NCBI RefSeq assembly: GCF_018398395.1
Contig: NZ_JAHCBF010000002.1
Location: forward strand, 124,001 to 188,000
Length of the DNA: 64,000 bases
Source of the DNA: Croceicoccus gelatinilyticus
GTDB taxonomy: Bacteria > Pseudomonadota > Alphaproteobacteria > Sphingomonadales > Sphingomonadaceae
Direction of reading: 5' to 3'
The notes below the pieces were generated by a model. The model did no database searches, had not been told where the DNA came from, and saw only the letters and a list, made by a program, of their open reading frames with translations. The translations under genes were made by a program, and so were the position numbers. Positions 20,771 through 30,113 of the stretch are shown piece after piece (the first letter of the stretch is position 1; the number at the start of each line of letters is the position of its first letter).

Positions 20771-21249
20771 CGTCCTGCCCTCCGAACGGTGGCGTTAACC
20801 GAGACCGAGCCGTCGGCAGCTGGCGTGATCGTCACCTGCTCTGCCACGATGCCCTGCCTGCGCAGCATGTCGAGGAACGCGAAAGCCGAACCCGGCGCGG
20901 CGGTCGGGATCACGACCAATGCGCTGTCATTTCCGCGCGGGTCGTTCGATTGCAGCACCAGTCCTTCGGCATCGGCGATCTGCGCGACGGCCTGTGCCAC
21001 CGGCCCTGCCCCGCCCTTGGCCGCAGGTGCATCGTCGAGCTGCTCCAGCCCCGCCATCACCTGCCCTGCCGCGACAACCGCCTCGCGGTGGCGGACATGG
21101 GCCGCGTCATGCGCAGCGCCCAGAGGAAGGATCAGGCCGTAGATGACGATGAGCACGCCCGCGAGCGCGCCCGCCACGCCCACCAGCACGCGTTCGCGCA
21201 TGGTGAGGCCGAGGAACCAGTCCCGCGCCGGTGTCCAGACCGATTTCAT
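20767..21249 (-). CDS. gspM: Type II secretion system protein M
   Basis: A 160-residue bitopic inner-membrane protein. It has a short cytosolic tail, a helix at about residues 20-42 (VLVGVAGALAGVLIVIYGLILPLG), then a periplasmic ferredoxin-like domain. GspM binds GspL in the assembly platform. It overlaps gspL by four bases upstream and gspN by four bases downstream. Confidence 0.87.
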   Translation of the reverse strand: MKSVWTPARDWFLGLTMRERVLVGVAGALAGVLIVIYGLILPLGAAHDAAHVRHREAVVAAGQVMAGLEQLDDAPAAKGGAGPVAQAVAQIADAEGLVLQSNDPRGNDSALVVIPTAAPGSAFAFLDMLRRQGIVAEQVTITPAADGSVSVNATVRRAGR

Positions 21250-22409
21250 GGTGCCCTCACGGTAATGTCGGCCACGGTCGCGCCGCTGGCATCGGGTGCG
21301 ACTTGCGGCGGCGCGGTGACCTGCCAGCCGTCACGCTGGAGCGAGATCAGCATCTGGTTCAGCGCCTGATCTGTCGGAGCGGCTGCGCGGATCGCCAGAG
21401 TGCCGTCCGCGCGCCAGTTGATGTTGCGCAGCGTGACCGAGGGGTTCGGCTGCATCGCGGCGAAGACTGCAGGCGCGCTGTCGGCAAAGGCCACACCGCC
21501 CGCGCCCCGGCGCAGCAGTTCGGAGCGGATCTGAATCTCGGCCCCGGCGAGATCGCCGACACCGGGGAAACGGGCCCGCACAGCCTCGATCGCGGCCTCT
21601 TCGCGCGCGTCGGCATCGAGGTTCAGCTTCACAGTCTCGACCGTGAAGATCAGGAAAACGAGCAGCAGCAGGATCGCAGCCATGCGGGCCAATTGCTTCC
21701 AGTCGGGCAGGCGGAAATAGGATACGCGCGGTAGGGCATATGGCCCCTGACGCAAGTCGAGTTCGGGCGCGGCGAACGTATCGACCAATCGCGCGGCAAG
21801 CCGGTCTTCCCCGATCTCGACCGCGCCTGCTCCGGGTGCGAGCGCGGGGAGCAAGTCGCTCTCTCCGGCAAAGGCGGCAGACGGCGTGCGGGCCAGCGCT
21901 TGACCGCCGAGGTCCGCCGATGCGACGGTTCCGGCCTCGGCCAGCGGCAAGGCCAGCGCGGCAGGCACCAGCGCATGGGCATCGAGCCCCGCGGTCGCCA
22001 GTTCGCCGAGCCATGCATCCATGTCGGACTTTGCGACGGCGGAATTCAGTACCGCATCACCATCCGGCGAAGCGGCAACCGCGACGTGGGTTTCGGCAAT
22101 CGGCGCACGCAGGCCCGGCGGGTCGAGACGCGTTGCGGCCAGTGCCTGTGCAGACGTCATTTCGCCACGCGGTGCAATGCGGACAGGCGCGAGCGCGGCA
22201 GGTGCGAGCGCGACGACGCGTCGCCCTTCGATATCGCCCCAAGGCGCATCGTGACCGGGCGTGAAGCGGTGGCCGCTACCGAGCCTGCCGCCCTCGACAT
22301 GCCAGTAACGCCATTCGCCGCCCGGCGCTTCGGGCAGCAGGACGAGCAAGCCTTCCGGCCCGCCGCCAACATCGCCTTCGGGCAAATCGTGGTTCAGTCG
22401 CAGCGCCAT
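21246..22409 (-). CDS. gspL: Type II secretion system protein L
   Basis: A 387-residue protein with a cytosolic actin-like domain (residues about 1-235), a single transmembrane helix (MAAILLLLVFLIFTVETVKL near 245-265) and a periplasmic domain. GspL recruits the GspE ATPase to the membrane. It lies six bases downstream of gspG. In the usual gene order gspH, I, J and K stand between gspG and gspL; here there is no room for them. Confidence 0.86.
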   Translation of the reverse strand: MALRLNHDLPEGDVGGGPEGLLVLLPEAPGGEWRYWHVEGGRLGSGHRFTPGHDAPWGDIEGRRVVALAPAALAPVRIAPRGEMTSAQALAATRLDPPGLRAPIAETHVAVAASPDGDAVLNSAVAKSDMDAWLGELATAGLDAHALVPAALALPLAEAGTVASADLGGQALARTPSAAFAGESDLLPALAPGAGAVEIGEDRLAARLVDTFAAPELDLRQGPYALPRVSYFRLPDWKQLARMAAILLLLVFLIFTVETVKLNLDADAREEAAIEAVRARFPGVGDLAGAEIQIRSELLRRGAGGVAFADSAPAVFAAMQPNPSVTLRNINWRADGTLAIRAAAPTDQALNQMLISLQRDGWQVTAPPQVAPDASGATVADITVRAP

Positions 22410-22415
22410 GCGTGA

Positions 22416-22862
22416 TCAGCCGACGATGTCGGCATCTTCCCCCTCGCCGCCGGGCTGGCCATCGGCGCCCAGCGAGTAGATTTCGAAAGGCGCGCCGTTC
22501 TGGCCGGGCGAGCGGAACTGGTACGGGCGGCCCCACGGATCGGTCGGCAGCGCCTTGATATAACCGCCGCTGCGATAGTTCTGCGGCATGGCAAGCGAGG
22601 CGGGCGGATTGACGAGAGCGGACAGTCCCTCGCTCGCGCCCGGATAGCTGGCGTTGTCGAGGCGGTACATCTCCATCGCCTGGCCCAGCGTGGCGATGTC
22701 GGATTCGGCCTTCACGCGCATCGCCTTGTCCTGACTGGGCAGGACATTGATCGCCACGGCCGTCGCCAGCAGCGCGATGATGAAAAGCACCACCATCAGT
22801 TCGACGAGGCTGAAGCCGTTGCGGCGGGCCTTGCGGGCGGTCTTGCGGGTCGGTTCGGTCAT
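22416..22862 (-). CDS. gspG: Type II secretion major pseudopilin G
   Basis: A 148-residue prepilin with a type III signal: basic leader, cleavage before Phe in RRNGFSLVELMVVLFII, Glu at mature position 5, then a hydrophobic helix. The C-terminal domain has YPGASEGLSALV and DPWGRPYQ, hallmarks of the calcium-binding major pseudopilin GspG rather than of GspH. It forms the pseudopilus that pushes substrates through the GspD channel. A prepilin peptidase (GspO/PilD) is needed but not encoded in this window. Confidence 0.95.
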   Translation of the reverse strand: MTEPTRKTARKARRNGFSLVELMVVLFIIALLATAVAINVLPSQDKAMRVKAESDIATLGQAMEMYRLDNASYPGASEGLSALVNPPASLAMPQNYRSGGYIKALPTDPWGRPYQFRSPGQNGAPFEIYSLGADGQPGGEGEDADIVG

Positions 22863-22884
22863 GTCTGTTATCCGGTTGGTGTCT

Positions 22885-24111
22885 TCAAAGGCCGGTCAGG
22901 TCCTGCAACTGCAGGATCGGCAAAAGGATGGCGAGGATGATGAGCGCGACGATCACGCCCATGACGATGATGATGAGCGGTTCGAGCAGCGCCATCGCGG
23001 CGGCAGTGAACTGCGCGAATTCGCGTTCGAGATAGTCGGCGGCGCGTTCCAGCATGTCACCCAGCCGCCCCGCGCTCTCCCCGCTGGAGGCGAGATAGAC
23101 CAGCAACGGCGGAAAGGTGCCCGCCTCGCGCAGCGCGGTCGACAGCGAGGTACCGCCGCGCACTTTCTCGGTGATCTGTTCCAGCGCCTCGCGCTGAACC
23201 GCGTTCGACACGGTGCGCGACGACAGCTTCAGCCCGTCGACAAGCGGCAGGCGCGCATCGATCATCGTCGCCAGCGTACGGGCGAGCGAGGCGGCGTGCA
23301 CGTCGCGGATCAAGCGCCCGATGAAGGGCAGGCGCAGCAGGAGACCGTCGAACCGGTACTTGAAGGCAGGTACCGTCAACGCGCGCAGGAAACCCAGCAC
23401 GGACAGCGCCAGCACCACGCCCAACACCCACCAGTATGCCGACATGAATTGCGAAATGCCGATGACCGCGCGGGTCAGCAGCGGCAACTGGCGCGCGGCA
23501 TTGTCGAACTGTTCGACGACGCGCGGCACGACCGAGATCATCAGCAGCGTGACGACACCGATCGCCATGAGCGACAGGATAATGGGATAGGCAAGCGCGG
23601 CCACGATCTTCGCCTTTGCCGCCGCCTGCTTTTCCAGCATGTCGGCAAGGCGTTCGGCGATCTGCGGCAGGCTGCCGCTCGATTCGCCGGCCGCGATCAT
23701 GGCGCGGTAGATCGGCGGAAAACTTTGCGGTTCGCGGCGCAGCGCCTCTGCCAGCGGAAGACCTTCGACCACGCCCTGGTGCACGTTCGTCAGGATGGCG
23801 CGGGCCTTGGGCTTTTCGGTCTGGCGGCTGATCGTACGCAACGCTTCTTCAAGCGGGCTGACCATCATCAGCGACGAGAACTGCCGCGTGAACAGGGCAA
23901 GCTGCTTGGCGTTGAGCTTCGGCGTGCGGCTCGGCAGCGAGATCGAGCCCGGCTTTGCCGCAGTGCTTTTCGCCGCCGCCTCGTCCAGCCGCAGGACATG
24001 CCAGCGGCGCGTTGCGAGCTGCTCGCGCGCGGCGGGTAGGCTGGCCGCATCGATCGCGCCGCGCCGTTCCTTGCCCTGCGGGTCGACCGCCAGATAGGAC
24101 CAGCGCGGCAT
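22885..24111 (-). CDS. gspF: Type II secretion inner-membrane platform protein F
   Basis: A 408-residue polytopic protein with the two repeated T2SSF domains (residues about 70-195 and 275-395), each followed by hydrophobic helices. FTRQFSSLMMVSPLEEALR and AASLARTLATMIDARLPLVDGL are the matching repeat segments. It is the core of the platform turned by GspE. Its ATG overlaps the gspE stop by one base (TGATG). Confidence 0.95.
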   Translation of the reverse strand: MPRWSYLAVDPQGKERRGAIDAASLPAAREQLATRRWHVLRLDEAAAKSTAAKPGSISLPSRTPKLNAKQLALFTRQFSSLMMVSPLEEALRTISRQTEKPKARAILTNVHQGVVEGLPLAEALRREPQSFPPIYRAMIAAGESSGSLPQIAERLADMLEKQAAAKAKIVAALAYPIILSLMAIGVVTLLMISVVPRVVEQFDNAARQLPLLTRAVIGISQFMSAYWWVLGVVLALSVLGFLRALTVPAFKYRFDGLLLRLPFIGRLIRDVHAASLARTLATMIDARLPLVDGLKLSSRTVSNAVQREALEQITEKVRGGTSLSTALREAGTFPPLLVYLASSGESAGRLGDMLERAADYLEREFAQFTAAAMALLEPLIIIVMGVIVALIILAILLPILQLQDLTGL

Positions 24112-25712
24112 CAGGCAGCCCCCACACCCAACCCGGAATCATCGCGGCGGGCGATGCGCGCCGCTTCTTCAGGCGAAGTCTCGCCCGCCTGCACCAGTTT
24201 TTTCGCCGCCCGCGTCAGGCGCGTGCCACGGCGATTGCCCGCCGCGTCCTTGCCGAAGGCGTAGTCGGCGATTTCCTCTTCCGAGGCATTGGCGTTGATC
24301 AGGCGGCGGATGGTGTCGTCGATGCGGATCGCCTCGAACAGGCCGATACGCCCCTGATATCCCGACTGGTTGCAATGATCGCAGCCGACCGGGTGATAGA
24401 CAGTGCGCCCCCGCTTGATGCCCAGCATCTCGGCGAGCGCCGGATCGATCGTCGCCTCGCGCCGGCAATGCTTGCAGATGCGGCGTACGAGGCGCTGGGC
24501 GATGACGGCGCGCAGCGTACTGGCGAGCAGGAAGGGTTCGACCCCCATGTCGCGCATGCGGGTGATCGCGCCGACGGAATCGTTGGTGTGGACGGTCGAC
24601 AGCACGAGGTGCCCCGTGAGCGAGGCCTGCACCGCGATATCGGCGGTTTCCTTGTCGCGGATTTCGCCGACCATGACGACATCGGGATCCTGACGCAGGA
24701 TGGCGCGCAGGCCCGCCGCGAAAGTCAGGCCGACCTTCGCGTTGACTTGGGTTTGCCCCACGCCGTCCACAGCGTATTCCACAGGGTCTTCCACAGTCAG
24801 GATATTGCGCTGACCATCGTTAAGCCCGCGAAGTCCCGCGTAAAGCGTCGTCGTCTTGCCCGAACCGGTCGGCCCGGTGACGAGCACGATGCCGTTTGGT
24901 TCGTTGAGCGCCCGCTTCAGCACCCCTTCGGAATGTTCATCGAGGCCCAGTTCGGCCAGTTCGATCCCCGCGTTCTCCTTGTCGAGCAGACGCATAACGA
25001 CCCGCTCGCCCGCGCGGTTCGGCAGGGTGGAGACACGCACGTCGACCAGTTTGCCGCCCAGCGACAGCCCGATGCGCCCGTCCTGCGGCACGCGGCGTTC
25101 GGCGATGTCGAGGCGGGCCATGACCTTGATGCGGCTGACCAGAACCGGCGCGACGTGCGGCGGCATCCGAAGCTTTTCCTTCAGCACGCCGTCCTCGCGG
25201 AAACGCACGACGAGCGCCTGTTCGTAAGGTTCGATGTGAATGTCCGACGCGCCTTCGCGCAGGCCTTGTGCGATCAGCCCGTTGATGAGCCGTATCGCAG
25301 GCGCATCGTCGGCGCTGTCGAGCAGGTCCTCTGCGCTCGGCAGGCCATAGGCCAGCGCATCGTCCGGCCCGTCGAAACCCAGCGTATCGGCCTCCAGCGC
25401 GCCAGTGTCGCCGTAGACTTCGGTCAGCAGCTTCTCGAACTCGGTCGACGTCGCATTGCGCACCGAAAGGCGGCGCGCGAAACGGCGGCGTAGTTCAAGC
25501 AGAACCGTCGCATCCGCCCCTTCGCGCAGGACCAGCGGGATCGCGCCGTCGACATCCTCGTTCGCGACGATCACGCCCCAGTCGCGCGCCTCGGCATATG
25601 TCAGAAGCGGTGCGCCACGGCCACCTTCGGGCACGACAACAGCCGCCGCGCCCGCAAGCGCGACGTCGTCCCCGAGGGGGATGTCGCTGTCGAGAGGCGT
25701 CGGCTCCGTCAT
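24111..25712 (-). CDS. gspE: Type II secretion ATPase E
   Basis: A 533-residue hexameric ATPase. Walker A is GPTGSGKTT near residue 280, followed by the Asp box, Walker B and a His box (LSTVHTNDSVGAITR). A zinc module with two Cys pairs (ICKHC and GCDHC) lies near residues 415-450, typical of GspE. ATG 25712 is chosen because it leaves a 4-bp gap after gspD, while the longer start at 25733 overlaps gspD and lacks a better ribosome site. Confidence 0.95.
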   Translation of the reverse strand: MTEPTPLDSDIPLGDDVALAGAAAVVVPEGGRGAPLLTYAEARDWGVIVANEDVDGAIPLVLREGADATVLLELRRRFARRLSVRNATSTEFEKLLTEVYGDTGALEADTLGFDGPDDALAYGLPSAEDLLDSADDAPAIRLINGLIAQGLREGASDIHIEPYEQALVVRFREDGVLKEKLRMPPHVAPVLVSRIKVMARLDIAERRVPQDGRIGLSLGGKLVDVRVSTLPNRAGERVVMRLLDKENAGIELAELGLDEHSEGVLKRALNEPNGIVLVTGPTGSGKTTTLYAGLRGLNDGQRNILTVEDPVEYAVDGVGQTQVNAKVGLTFAAGLRAILRQDPDVVMVGEIRDKETADIAVQASLTGHLVLSTVHTNDSVGAITRMRDMGVEPFLLASTLRAVIAQRLVRRICKHCRREATIDPALAEMLGIKRGRTVYHPVGCDHCNQSGYQGRIGLFEAIRIDDTIRRLINANASEEEIADYAFGKDAAGNRRGTRLTRAAKKLVQAGETSPEEAARIARRDDSGLGVGAA

Positions 25713-25716
25713 CAGC

Positions 25717-27870
25717 TTACTGCGCAGCCTCATCAGCGGGCGTGATGATCACGTCGTCGGGGCGGTTCGGCATCTGCGGCGGGGCCGCACCGAGGTAGTC
25801 GATGACCAGTTCGTCGATCGACGGTTCGCGGTCAGGCGAGAATGCCTGCTGCGCATCGCGGATCACGCCATAACGGCGCGCGGTGACTTCCTGCCGGTCG
25901 GCTGCGCTGCGCAGGATCGTCGGGCGGATGAAAACCATGAGGTTCGTCTTCGCATGGCTCTTGCCGCGCGACTTGAACAGCTCTCCGATGATCGGAATGT
26001 CACCCAACAGCGGGATCTTCTGGATCGTACGACGCTCGTTATCGTCGAGCAAGCCACCGAGCACGAGGATCTCGCGGTCGCCGACCGTCACGGTCGTCTT
26101 GATCTCGCGCTTGTTGATGATCAGCTCGTTGAAATCGCTGGAAACCGGCCCCGCGATCGAGCTGACTTCCTGACGCAGGTCGAGGCGGACCTGATCGCTC
26201 GCATTGATCTGCGGAGTGACGTCAAGCTCGATGCCGACGTTCTGGCGCTGAATCGTACGGAAGGCATTGTCGAAATTGCCCGACAGCGCCTCTCCGGTCG
26301 AAACCGGGATTTCCTGACCGAACAGGATCGAGGCGGGCACGTTGTCGTTCGTCGTGATGTGCGGCGTCGACAGGATGTTAGAATTGGAATCGGACTGGAT
26401 CGCGTTGATCAGCGCGCCGAGATAGCGGTTGTTGCCGATGGACGTGTATCCGCCGAGGTAGCCCCCGCTCGCCCCCAGTGCCGCCGATGCCGCGTTTTCG
26501 CGCAGCAGGTCGCCGGTGCCCGAGCTCGACGTGGTGACGACAACGCCGTCGCTGACCGTCGTGGTATCGGCGTCGACCGCATCGGCGATCAAACCGCCGG
26601 CAAGGTCGATGATATTGGGCGCGACGTTGGAGAAGTTGGTGACGGCAAAGGGCATGTCTTCGCCGCCGATCAGGAACTGGACGCCCAATTCCTTGGCCAC
26701 GCTTTCCGAAACCTCGACGATGATCGCCTCGACCAGGACCTGGTCCTGGCGAATGTCGAGCTGGCGGACCAGTTCGGCAAGGCGGCGCTGGATGTCGACC
26801 GGCGCGGAAATGACGATGGCGTTCGCGCCCGGATAGCGGGTGATGATTGCAGTGCCGCGCCCGCCCGCCAGTTCGATCGCGCCGCCGCCGATGGAGCCAC
26901 TGCTGGCCGAACCGCTGGTCATCTGGCGATTGGCGAGGCCCGAACCGATGCTGGCATCATCGCCGCCGCCGGTCGTGGCGGTGACCGTGCTGCTTGCCGC
27001 AGGCATGATCGAGCCACCCGATCCGCCGACCAGCATTTCGAGCATCGGCACCATCGTCGCGGCATCGGCATAGTCGAGCCAGAGGACCTTGATCTCCGAC
27101 CCGCTGGCGGCCCGTTCATCAAGGTCGCGCGCCATGGCGGCCAGCTTGGTCAGCGTATCGCGTTCGCCGCGCAGCAGCAGCGAGTTCGAGCTGTCGACCG
27201 CAACGACACTGGCCAGCGCCCCACCCTGCGCGCCCTGCGGCACCAATTGGGTCAGCGCGGCGGCAATCTCTCGCGCGCCGGCGTGGTTGAGGCCGATCAT
27301 CTCGGTACTCGAATTGTCGGTGTCGATCTGCTTCACCAACGCGCGGATACGGCGCAGGTTGTCGGCATAGTCGACGACGACGAGCGAATTGGCCGACTGG
27401 TTCGCGGTGATCGAACCTTCCTGGCTGACCAGCGGACGCAGCGTTTCGACCGCCTGCGACGCCTCGACCGAACCGAGGCGGATGACTTCGGTGACCAGCG
27501 CATTGGACGGTGCGCCCGCGCTGCCGAGGCGCGAGGGCTGCGACGCGGCATTGGCGGCAGGCTGGATGCGGAAGGCGCCGTTGCCGATAGGGATGGCGAC
27601 AAGGCCATTGGCGCGCAGCGTGGCGAGGAAAACCTCGAAATACTCGCTGCGCGACAGCGGACGCTCGGTGACGACCGAGATCTTCCCGTTCACGCGACCG
27701 TCGACGATGAAGGTGCGGCCCGTGACTTGCGCTGCATCGGCGACGAAAGCGCGGATGTCGGCATCGCGCACGTTCAGCGCATATTGCGCGAAGGCGGCCT
27801 GCGGCGCGGACAGCGACAGCAGCGAGGCTGCCATCAGGCCGACGGAGAACTTGCGCACGAAAGACTTCAT
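25717..27870 (-). CDS. gspD: Type II secretion outer-membrane secretin D
   Basis: A 717-residue secretin. A signal peptide (about residues 1-28, ending AAFA-Q) is followed by the N0 domain (YALNVRDADIRAFVADAA), N1-N3 repeats and the C-terminal secretin domain (VGIELDVTPQINASDQVRL, LGGLLDDNE, IPLLGDIPIIGELF). A Gly/Ser-rich insert near residues 265-320 lies in the N3 region. It builds the outer-membrane channel. Its start overlaps the gspC stop by four bases. Confidence 0.96.
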   Translation of the reverse strand: MKSFVRKFSVGLMAASLLSLSAPQAAFAQYALNVRDADIRAFVADAAQVTGRTFIVDGRVNGKISVVTERPLSRSEYFEVFLATLRANGLVAIPIGNGAFRIQPAANAASQPSRLGSAGAPSNALVTEVIRLGSVEASQAVETLRPLVSQEGSITANQSANSLVVVDYADNLRRIRALVKQIDTDNSSTEMIGLNHAGAREIAAALTQLVPQGAQGGALASVVAVDSSNSLLLRGERDTLTKLAAMARDLDERAASGSEIKVLWLDYADAATMVPMLEMLVGGSGGSIMPAASSTVTATTGGGDDASIGSGLANRQMTSGSASSGSIGGGAIELAGGRGTAIITRYPGANAIVISAPVDIQRRLAELVRQLDIRQDQVLVEAIIVEVSESVAKELGVQFLIGGEDMPFAVTNFSNVAPNIIDLAGGLIADAVDADTTTVSDGVVVTTSSSGTGDLLRENAASAALGASGGYLGGYTSIGNNRYLGALINAIQSDSNSNILSTPHITTNDNVPASILFGQEIPVSTGEALSGNFDNAFRTIQRQNVGIELDVTPQINASDQVRLDLRQEVSSIAGPVSSDFNELIINKREIKTTVTVGDREILVLGGLLDDNERRTIQKIPLLGDIPIIGELFKSRGKSHAKTNLMVFIRPTILRSAADRQEVTARRYGVIRDAQQAFSPDREPSIDELVIDYLGAAPPQMPNRPDDVIITPADEAAQ

Positions 27871-28712
27871 TTGGACACCGTGATCTTGACCGGCACGTCG
27901 CGACCACCGCGCCGCACGGTCATGGAAACATTCGAACCGGGGCGAACCTGCCCTGCAAAACCCGCAAGGTCCTGCTGGCCCGTGACCTTCTGGCCATTGA
28001 CCGACACCAGCACGTCACCGGGACGCAGACCCGCGCCAGCAAAGACCGACCCGTCGCCACCGGGGTTGAGCGTGACCCCGCCCCCCTCGGCATTGCCGCC
28101 GAAGGAAATCCCCTCGCGAAGATCGCTCGCCCCGATCTGGCCAGTTCCGCGCGCAGGCGCGGACGGCAGGGAGGGCGGCGCGACCGGATTGGACGCCCTG
28201 GTAGGTACAACCGTAGGCGCAGGCTTCGACTGGTCGAGATAGAGCAATTCCGACGCTCCGCCCCGGCCCAGCGTCACGTGATCGAACTCTACAGCAGCCA
28301 AAGTCACGCCGGGCATGACTTCCTCTCCGATGCGGAACACCTGCTGTTCACCGTCTGAACCGGCGATGATCGCGGTGCCGCCTCCCGAGTAGGGATTGAC
28401 GCGAATGCCGTAGAGCGTGAGCGGAAGATCGGTGATTGTCGCGGCGCGCGCAGGTCCTGCAACGACGGCGACATCGCGGTTGAAGGGATCGAAACCGGTC
28501 ATCAAGGCGGACCGTGCACCCTCGTCCATCAGGCGGACGCGCGCCGGTTTCCAGTCACCCAGCGGGCTGACAGGCGCCAGCACCATCCAGACAAGCTGCG
28601 CACCCGCAACGACGATCCCGACGGCCAGAAGCCACCAGAGCACATCGTGCAGCCCCGGCAGCGAAAGCCGCCGTCCACCGCCATCGCCGCGAACGAATCG
28701 CAAGTTCTTCAT
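27867..28712 (-). CDS. gspC: Type II secretion system protein C
   Basis: A 281-residue inner-membrane protein. It has a transmembrane helix at about residues 25-48, a homology region that binds the GspD N0 domain (LTLYGIRVNPYSGGGTAIIAG), and a C-terminal PDZ domain (GLRPGDVLVSVNGQKV). It is the first gene of the operon, so the promoter lies in the 198-bp gap shared with the divergent glycosyltransferase gene. Confidence 0.93.
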   Translation of the reverse strand: MKNLRFVRGDGGGRRLSLPGLHDVLWWLLAVGIVVAGAQLVWMVLAPVSPLGDWKPARVRLMDEGARSALMTGFDPFNRDVAVVAGPARAATITDLPLTLYGIRVNPYSGGGTAIIAGSDGEQQVFRIGEEVMPGVTLAAVEFDHVTLGRGGASELLYLDQSKPAPTVVPTRASNPVAPPSLPSAPARGTGQIGASDLREGISFGGNAEGGGVTLNPGGDGSVFAGAGLRPGDVLVSVNGQKVTGQQDLAGFAGQVRPGSNVSMTVRRGGRDVPVKITVSK

Positions 28713-28819
28713 TCCACCCGTCTGTTTTGCGCCAGTGGTTTATGACCCCTGCCCGGCCGGTACAACCGCGCGAATCCCGCGCACGACTATGGGCCGCGCA
28801 AGTCGCCATGTCTCAAAGA

Positions 28820-28839
28820 TTTGACACATTTATGTCAAA
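28820..28839. promoter_or_regulatory. TTTGACA-N6-TGTCAAA inverted repeat
   Basis: A perfect 7-bp inverted repeat with a 6-bp spacer in the divergent gspC / glycosyltransferase promoter region. One arm contains the -35-like hexamer TTGACA, so a bound protein could block RNA polymerase. It is 108 bp from the gspC start and 72 bp from the glycosyltransferase start. No regulator gene is adjacent. Confidence 0.5.
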
Positions 28840-28910
28840 AGAGTGCTGACGAGGCATATTGTCACCGACCCCCTCGCCAAATCGCGCGACGAAAGCTAAG
28901 GCGCTTCGCC

Positions 28911-30113
28911 ATGTCGCAAACCGCCGCCTCGACCACGGATACCGCCAAAGCCGCGCCCTTGAAGGGCCTGCGCGTCGCGCTGTTCAGCGGGAACTACAAT
29001 TATGTACGCGACGGTGCGAACCAGGCACTGAACCGCCTCGTCGATTACCTGCTGCGCCAGGGCGCGGAAGTGCGCACTTATTCGCCGACGGTCGAAAACC
29101 CCGCGTTCGAGGCGACCGGGCCGCTGATCAGCGTACCGTCCTTTGCGATTCCGGGCCGCGCAGAATACCGTTTCCCGCTGGCGCTTTCGCCTTCGGTCCG
29201 CGCCAACCTCGATGAATTCGATCCCAACATCGTCCACGTGGCCAGCCCCGACGTCGTCGGCCACCGCGCCGTGTCGTGGGCGCGCGATCGTGACGTGGTG
29301 GTCCTCGCCTCGGTCCACACCCGGTTCGAGACGTATCCGCGATATTATAACATGGCCTTTCTGGAACCGCTGGTCGTCAAGATGCTGCGCCGGTTCTACA
29401 ACCGCTGCGATGCCTTGGTCGCGCCGTCGGAATCGATGGTCCGCGTGCTCAAGGAACAGGGGATGAGCGACGACGTCTCGCTCTGGACCCGGGGCGTGGA
29501 CCGCGACGTATTCAACCCCGGCGCGCGCGACATGGAGTGGCGCAAGTCGCTCGGCATTGCGAACGACGAAAAGGTCGTCGGCTTTCTTGGCCGCCTCGTC
29601 ATGGAAAAGGGCCTCGACGTCTTTGCCGCAACGATCGCCAAACTGCGCGAACGCGGCGTCGCGCACCGCGTGCTGGTGATCGGCGAAGGTCCGGCGCGTG
29701 GCTGGTTCGAAGAGAATCTGGCCGCCGACGATGGCAAGGGCGCCGTGTTTGTTGGCCACCAGAGCGGCGCGGACCTTGGCCGGGCGGTTGCCAGCATGGA
29801 CATGCTGTTCAATCCCTCCATCACCGAAACGTTCGGCAACGTGACGCTTGAAGCCATGGCCTGCGAACTGCCGGTCGTCGCAGCGGCGGCGACGGGCAGC
29901 GAGAGCCTTGTCGCCGATGGCATTTCGGGTGCACTGGTAAAACCGGGCGATGTTACCGCGTTTGCCGACGCGCTACAGGCTTACCTCACCGATCCCGCGC
30001 TGGCCCGCGCGCATGGCAAGGCGGGCGAGATGCGCGCCCGCGACTTTGCATGGGACACGATCAACCAGGCAGTCGCAGATACCTATCAGCGACTGCTGGA
30101 GGAGCGCGGCTAG
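28911..30113 (+). CDS. Glycosyltransferase family 4 protein
   Basis: A 400-residue GT-B enzyme. The N-terminal domain begins GLRVALFSGNYNYVRDG; the C-terminal donor-binding domain has VGFLGRLVMEKGLD and the EX7E motif in PSITETFGNVTLEAMACE. The sequence resembles GDP-mannose-dependent mannosyltransferases that decorate glycolipids. ATG 28911 is chosen because upstream codons in the frame lack coding character. Its stop shares the CTAG tetramer with the stop of the converging membrane-protein gene. Confidence 0.9.
   Translation: MSQTAASTTDTAKAAPLKGLRVALFSGNYNYVRDGANQALNRLVDYLLRQGAEVRTYSPTVENPAFEATGPLISVPSFAIPGRAEYRFPLALSPSVRANLDEFDPNIVHVASPDVVGHRAVSWARDRDVVVLASVHTRFETYPRYYNMAFLEPLVVKMLRRFYNRCDALVAPSESMVRVLKEQGMSDDVSLWTRGVDRDVFNPGARDMEWRKSLGIANDEKVVGFLGRLVMEKGLDVFAATIAKLRERGVAHRVLVIGEGPARGWFEENLAADDGKGAVFVGHQSGADLGRAVASMDMLFNPSITETFGNVTLEAMACELPVVAAAATGSESLVADGISGALVKPGDVTAFADALQAYLTDPALARAHGKAGEMRARDFAWDTINQAVADTYQRLLEERG

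Noticed and set aside
25456-28242. A 928-codon open frame on the plus strand
   Set aside because: Antisense to gspD and gspE, both with complete motifs; the antisense product has low-complexity Arg/Asp/Ala composition and no recognisable domain.
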